Part shown: positions 23,459 to 27,467 of the stretch, piece after piece
Layout of the letters: each line of letters starts with the position of its first letter
How positions within the stretch are numbered: position 1 is the first letter of the stretch
Assembly (NCBI GenBank): GCA_002719425.1
Contig: PBHA01000003.1
Span: forward strand, 26,343-53,809
Source: Chloroflexota bacterium
GTDB taxonomy: Bacteria > Chloroflexota > Dehalococcoidia > UBA1151 > TMED-70
Direction of reading: 5' to 3'
Length of the DNA: 27,467 nt
Program-made: the position numbers and the translations under genes
Notes under the pieces: model-generated
The model's input: the letters and a program-made list of their open reading frames with translations, nothing else
What the model was told of the DNA's origin: nothing
Databases searched by the model: none

Positions 23459-25177
23459 TTAATAATCTCTATAGGTATATTTATAATCTGAAGCTATTGG
23501 ATATCTTCTATCTCTTCCAAATGCCAAGGGAGTTATTTTTATTCCAGGTGGAGACTGCCTTCTTTTGTATTCATTTCGATCAATCATTGAAAGAATGTCT
23601 AATAATTTTTCTTTAGAAATATTTTTAATTATTTGTTGATTGTTTGCTATTTCATTAAAAGTTTTCTTATTTTCAACGTAGAGCTCAATTATTAGGTCTA
23701 AAATCTCATAATCAGGAAGAGTATCATGATCAAATTGATCTGGTTTTAACTCTGCAGATGGTGGTTTATTGATAATATTTTTTGGAATTATTTCTATATT
23801 TTTATTTATATGATTGGCTATTTGATAAACGATTGTTTTAGGGACATCTTTTAAGACAGAAAATCCACCTGCCATGTCTCCATATAACGTAGCATAACCG
23901 GTTGCCATTTCTGATTTATTTCCAGTTGATAATACCAACCATGAAAATTTATTTGATATTGACATAATTAAGTTTCCTCTAATCCTAGCCTGAAGATTTT
24001 CTTCTGCATTATTTGATTCTGTTCCTTCAAATAAATTCTTTAAGCTATTAGTCATTGAACTATGTGATTCTATTATTGGTATTTTTATCAAATCTAATCC
24101 TAAATTATCACAAAGTTTCTTAGAATCTGTAACAGAATGTTCAGAAGAAAATTTCGAAGGTAGTGTAACTGCTCTTACATTTTCAGCTCCTATTGCTCTA
24201 CAGGCAATCGTAGTCACTAATGCTGAATCTATTCCTCCAGATAGGCTTACTAAGCATTTTTCAAAACCATTTTTATCAGCATAGTCTTTTGTTCCTAAAA
24301 TTAAGGCATTTAGAATATCTTCTATTCTAGAAGTATCAGAATTGTCTTTCTTATTATCTATAAAGCTATGAGGTTTTATGTTTATTTCTTTCTCACTAAC
24401 TTTGAATTTTTTTGGAGATTTTATTTGTTTTATATCTTTGGGTTCTAATGATATTGTTAGTTCTTCACTCGTTTCTATAAAGCTTGGTAAAGAAAAAATT
24501 TTGTTTCCCATACCATCATAAACAAGTGAACTTCCATCAAAGATCAACTCATCTTGTCCTCCAACTGAATTTACGTAGATTAGGTGTGAATTACACTCTC
24601 TAGAAACGTTTGATAGTAGTTTTTCTCTAAGTTCTTTCTTGTTTGTATCGAAAGGAGACCCATTTATATTTATTATCAGATTACATCCCAATTCTGATTG
24701 AAATTTACAAACTTCATAATCCTCCCAGATATCTTCACAAATACTGATTCCAATCTTCACACCTTTATGGTTAAGAGTGATAATCTTATTTCCTGATGTA
24801 AAATATCTTTTTTCATCAAATACTCCATAATTAGGGAGTTTATTTTTTCTGTAAGTGGCAATTAATTTTTGATCTGAAATTATTGCAGCAGAGTTAAATA
24901 ATTTATCTTTATCTTTGTCAATAAATCCAACTATAGCTGTTATATCTTTTGTAGTTTTAATTATATTTTTTAATGCTTTTAAGTTATTATCAACGAAATT
25001 TTCACTTAGTACTAAATCTTCAGGAGGATAGCCTGTTATTGTTAGTTCTGGGAAGCAAACTATATCACAATCTTTATTGATTGCATGGTTGATTTTTTCA
25101 ATAATCTTTTCTGTATTGGAGAATAAAGAACCAACTTTTGTGTTTATTTGATTGATTGATATCTTGATATTAGACAT
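23459..25177 (-). CDS. nadE: Glutamine-dependent NAD+ synthetase
   Basis: A 572-residue two-domain enzyme converting nicotinate adenine dinucleotide to NAD+ with ATP and glutamine. The N-terminal nitrilase-type glutaminase (about 1-265) has the Glu-Lys-Cys triad: Glu44 in CFPELTITGYPPEDL, Lys111 in RKNKLPNYGVFDE, and Cys147 in ISICEDIWED. The C-terminal synthetase carries the PP-loop SLSGGIDSALV, then STGNKSEMATGYATLYGDM and KPPSAELKPDQ. The start ATG 25175-25177 (MSNIKISINQ) is chosen because the glutaminase fold begins there. An ATG at 25303 would add 42 unrelated residues overlapping gltD. It lies 16 bp downstream of gltD. With the nicotinate phosphoribosyltransferase it marks the Preiss-Handler route; nadD is not in the window. 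Confidence 0.96.
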   Translation of the reverse strand: MSNIKISINQINTKVGSLFSNTEKIIEKINHAINKDCDIVCFPELTITGYPPEDLVLSENFVDNNLKALKNIIKTTKDITAIVGFIDKDKDKLFNSAAIISDQKLIATYRKNKLPNYGVFDEKRYFTSGNKIITLNHKGVKIGISICEDIWEDYEVCKFQSELGCNLIININGSPFDTNKKELREKLLSNVSRECNSHLIYVNSVGGQDELIFDGSSLVYDGMGNKIFSLPSFIETSEELTISLEPKDIKQIKSPKKFKVSEKEINIKPHSFIDNKKDNSDTSRIEDILNALILGTKDYADKNGFEKCLVSLSGGIDSALVTTIACRAIGAENVRAVTLPSKFSSEHSVTDSKKLCDNLGLDLIKIPIIESHSSMTNSLKNLFEGTESNNAEENLQARIRGNLIMSISNKFSWLVLSTGNKSEMATGYATLYGDMAGGFSVLKDVPKTIVYQIANHINKNIEIIPKNIINKPPSAELKPDQFDHDTLPDYEILDLIIELYVENKKTFNEIANNQQIIKNISKEKLLDILSMIDRNEYKRRQSPPGIKITPLAFGRDRRYPIASDYKYTYRDY

Positions 25178-25193
25178 CTTGATTTCCAATTTT

Positions 25194-26648
25194 CTATAAT
25201 TTATTCCTGAAATATCCTCTAACATCCGGTAGGTTAGATTTTCCTTGTAAAAAGATATCAATTTTCTTGGCACATGATCGTCCACTTGCAATTGCATGAA
25301 CAACTAATGATTGCCCTCTTTCCATATCCCCACAAGAAAAAACACCATCCACATTAGTCATTAAATTATTGTCAGTTCTCACGTTTCCTCTTTCATCAAA
25401 CTCAACATCAAGATCATTTAGTAAACCTTCTTGAAGAGGGTGAACGAATCCCATTGCCAATAAAACTAGATCAGCATCAATTTCAAATGCACTATTTTCA
25501 ATAGGTTTTAAGTCTTGCCTTCCTGTATCTTTATTATCTATCCATTCAACTTTTTCGCATACAAGTTTTTTAACATTACTTTTACCTGAGAAATTTTTTG
25601 TCATAACACTAAATTCTCTGTGCCCACCTTCCTCATGTGCTGAAGATGTTCTAAGAATCATGGGCCATTCTGGCCAAGGATTACTGATCTTTCTAATTTC
25701 TGGAGGCTCAGGCATAATTTCTATCTGTGTTATTTTTTTTGCACCCTGTCTGATTGATGTTCCTAAACAATCAGCACCTGTATCTCCTCCACCAATAATA
25801 ACAACATTTTTGTTTTTGGCAGATATTGGAACTTTCTTAGAATTTACTTCCCAGTTTGGCTGAGAAAGAAGTTCCATTGCAAAATGTACTCCGTCTAGAT
25901 TTCTCCCTTCTATTGGAAGATCTCTAGGGACAGTTGATCCTCCAGCAAGACAGATTGCATCAAATTTATTCATAAGTTCATCTGATTTAATATCAATTCC
26001 TACATTTATAGAGCATTTAAATTCAATACCCTCTTCTTCAAGTAGATCAATTCTTCTTCTTACGATATTTTTTTCTAATTTGAACTCAGGAATACCATAT
26101 CTTAGAAGTCCACCAGGCTCCTCATTTCTTTCAAATACAGTCACGTTATGTCCTGCTCTATTTAACTGTTGAGCAGCAGCAAGACCAGCAGGGCCTGATC
26201 CAATAACAGCTATTTTTTTATCAGTTCGACTTTTTGGAGGCTCTGGTTTTACAAATCCTGATTCAAAAGCTTTTTCAATAATATTTTTTTCAATCATCTC
26301 AATACTTACAGGATCATTATTAATTGAAAGAGTACAAGAAGCTTCACAAGGTGCAGGACAAATTCTTCCCGTAAATTCCGGGAAATTATTTGTTGCAGAC
26401 AATCTTTTGTATGCAGTTTCCCAATCCTGCTTATACACAAGATCGTTCCATTCTGGTATAAGGTTTCCAAGAGGACATCCATTGTTACAAAAAGGAACTC
26501 CGCAATCCATACACCTAGAGGCCTGAACAGAAGCTTCCTCTTTTGACCAAGGAACATAAATTTCTTTCCAGTTTTTAACCCTATTAGTGACAGAAAGACG
26601 TTTTTCTGTATTTCTATTTACTTCTTTAAAGCCTGAAACTTTACCCAT
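25194..26648 (-). CDS. gltD: Glutamate synthase small subunit (NADPH-type GltD)
   Basis: A 484-residue flavoprotein that takes electrons from NAD(P)H and passes them through Fe-S clusters to the large subunit GltB, which makes glutamate from 2-oxoglutarate and glutamine. The N-terminal Cys-rich segment CMDCGVPFCNNGCPLGNLIP and the CPAPCEASC block bind [4Fe-4S] clusters. The FAD dinucleotide fold is IAVIGSGPAGLAAAQQL (about 149-165) with GGLLRYGIPEFKL. The NAD(P)H fold is VVIIGGGDTGADCLGT. The end shows GVFSCGDMERGQSLVVHAIASGR. Size is normal for GltD. The ATG 26646-26648 overlaps the gltB stop by 8 bp, so the subunits are translationally coupled. Confidence 0.97.
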   Translation of the reverse strand: MGKVSGFKEVNRNTEKRLSVTNRVKNWKEIYVPWSKEEASVQASRCMDCGVPFCNNGCPLGNLIPEWNDLVYKQDWETAYKRLSATNNFPEFTGRICPAPCEASCTLSINNDPVSIEMIEKNIIEKAFESGFVKPEPPKSRTDKKIAVIGSGPAGLAAAQQLNRAGHNVTVFERNEEPGGLLRYGIPEFKLEKNIVRRRIDLLEEEGIEFKCSINVGIDIKSDELMNKFDAICLAGGSTVPRDLPIEGRNLDGVHFAMELLSQPNWEVNSKKVPISAKNKNVVIIGGGDTGADCLGTSIRQGAKKITQIEIMPEPPEIRKISNPWPEWPMILRTSSAHEEGGHREFSVMTKNFSGKSNVKKLVCEKVEWIDNKDTGRQDLKPIENSAFEIDADLVLLAMGFVHPLQEGLLNDLDVEFDERGNVRTDNNLMTNVDGVFSCGDMERGQSLVVHAIASGRSCAKKIDIFLQGKSNLPDVRGYFRNKL

Positions 26649-27467
26649 TTATTTTTTCGCTTTTTTTATTTTCTTTTTTCTCTAATATTTTTGCATAATC
26701 TCTTGGAATCACTTTCTTAAATTTCTTTATTTCCGCACTCCAATTTTCAATTATCCTTTTAGCTTGACCAGAATTAGTATACTTATAGTGATTTTTAATT
26801 AGAGATAATAATTTTTCCTCATCCTTTGATTTTACTAAAACTTTTTCTAAGTTGGATAATTCAGAATTAAAGTTTTTTTCAAAAGTAGATTTCGCGTCAT
26901 AAATATATGCTATTCCTCCACTCATCCCCGCAGCAAAATTACTACCCACTTCTCCAAGAATTACAACATTTCCACCTGTCATATACTCGCATCCGTGATT
27001 TCCTATTCCTTCTACAACGGCATCAGCAGCTGAGTTCCTAACGCAGAACCTTTCTCCGGCCATACCATTTATATAAACTTCTCCTCCAGTCGCACCATAT
27101 AGCGCAACATTTCCAATAATTATATTTTCTTCTGGTATAAAATCAGGATTTATATTGTCTGGACTTACAACAATTTTTCCTCCTGATAGACCTTTGGCAA
27201 AATAATCGTTTGCATCTCCTATTAAGTTGAAGAAAATACCTTTAGACAAGAAGGCACCATAGCTTTGTCCTGCTGACCCATGAAAATTAATTTTTAAGTT
27301 ATCAGCAGGAATTCCTTTTTCACCAAATTTCTTTGTTAGTTTACCTGAAATTATTGCTCCTACTGTTCTGTTTATATTTTTGATTTTAAAATCTAATTCT
27401 TTTTTCTGATGTGAGATTTTATCTAAATTGATTTCTTGCATAATTTTTTTATCTAAGGCAATATCTA
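26641..27467 (-). CDS. gltB: Glutamate synthase large subunit, C-terminal part (cut by window edge)
   Basis: About 275 residues of the C-terminal GXGXG beta-helix domain of GltB (full length about 1500). The reading frame stays open across the internal Met at 27441 to the right edge, and the residues before it read IALDKKI, which fits the LDxxLI linker of GltB, so this is not a separate short gene. Glycine-rich repeats characteristic of the domain are GLSGGKIVVSP, NVALYGATGGEVYINGMAGERF, GNHGCEYMTGGNVVILGEVGSNFAAGMSGG (in pieces) and IAYIYD. The ending is Lys-rich. The domain holds the synthase parts together rather than carrying catalytic residues. The N-terminal glutaminase and FMN domains lie off the right edge. 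It is the upstream partner of gltD. Confidence 0.96.
   Translation of the reverse strand, partial: DIALDKKIMQEINLDKISHQKKELDFKIKNINRTVGAIISGKLTKKFGEKGIPADNLKINFHGSAGQSYGAFLSKGIFFNLIGDANDYFAKGLSGGKIVVSPDNINPDFIPEENIIIGNVALYGATGGEVYINGMAGERFCVRNSAADAVVEGIGNHGCEYMTGGNVVILGEVGSNFAAGMSGGIAYIYDAKSTFEKNFNSELSNLEKVLVKSKDEEKLLSLIKNHYKYTNSGQAKRIIENWSAEIKKFKKVIPRDYAKILEKKENKKSEKING

Noticed and set aside
25178..25303. Longer start for nadE at ATG 25303
   Set aside because: The extra 42 residues overlap gltD in another frame and show no similarity to the NadE glutaminase fold, which begins at MSNIKISINQ (ATG 25175-25177).
26641..27441. A separate 266-aa protein starting at Met 27441
   Set aside because: The frame continues upstream to the window edge with GltB-like linker residues, so it is the tail of gltB.
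1..27467. CRISPR array, tRNA/rRNA genes, insertion sequences, riboswitches
   Set aside because: No regularly spaced repeats, cloverleaf or rRNA-like sequence, transposase, terminal inverted repeats or recognisable riboswitch core was seen, and intergenic gaps are all under 200 bp.

Overview
This 27.5 kb window is AT-rich and densely packed. It looks like a chromosomal segment of a bacterium with a streamlined genome. Neighbouring genes commonly share bases or sit within 20 bp of each other, and three convergent gene pairs overlap at their 3' ends. No tRNA, rRNA, insertion sequence or CRISPR array is visible. The suite (Fe-S type PurF, an rpmH-rnpA-yidD-yidC-jag locus, a decaprenyl-phosphate phosphoribosyltransferase homologue, a 970-residue FAD/Fe-S oxidoreductase, a GAAC-N4-GTTC-like LexA site) fits a non-proteobacterial lineage. 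A marine Chloroflexota of the Dehalococcoidia/SAR202 kind is my best guess. This is an inference from gene content, not a proof.

Layout. At 1-833 there are two unassigned genes: one cut by the left edge, the other a small Cys-motif/HTH protein. At 936-2383 (minus) lies pstB-phoU, the phosphate-uptake ATPase and its regulator. Across an 86 bp divergent region is rlmN (plus), which meets a convergent greA-FAD/Fe-S oxidoreductase pair (minus, 3555-7326). A 178 bp AT-rich divergent region then starts the plus-strand cluster rpmH, rnpA, yidD fused to a beta-propeller, yidC, jag and a PfkB-family kinase (7505-11874). This cluster builds the ribosome tail protein, RNase P and the membrane-insertion machinery. 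A UbiA-type phosphoribosyltransferase (minus) diverges from purF-purM-purH, a GT2 glycosyltransferase and a nicotinate phosphoribosyltransferase (plus, 12855-18553). From 18536 to the right edge everything runs on the minus strand, in the order gltB(partial)-gltD-nadE-trypsin-like protease-recA-CNNM/HlyC transporter-tilS.

How the genes work together. PRPP is the shared substrate of the UbiA-like enzyme, PurF and the nicotinate phosphoribosyltransferase, all within 7 kb. The nicotinate phosphoribosyltransferase and NadE are the first and last steps of Preiss-Handler NAD synthesis. GltB/GltD and NadE are all glutamine-dependent.

Most unusual observations: the YidD-beta-propeller fusion (7980-9404); the 89 bp out-of-frame overlap in which the basic YidC tail is written over the conserved start of jag (10274-10362); the SAM-like N-terminal extension on GreA (6472-7326); and a LexA-like palindrome placed between the -35 and -10 of recA.
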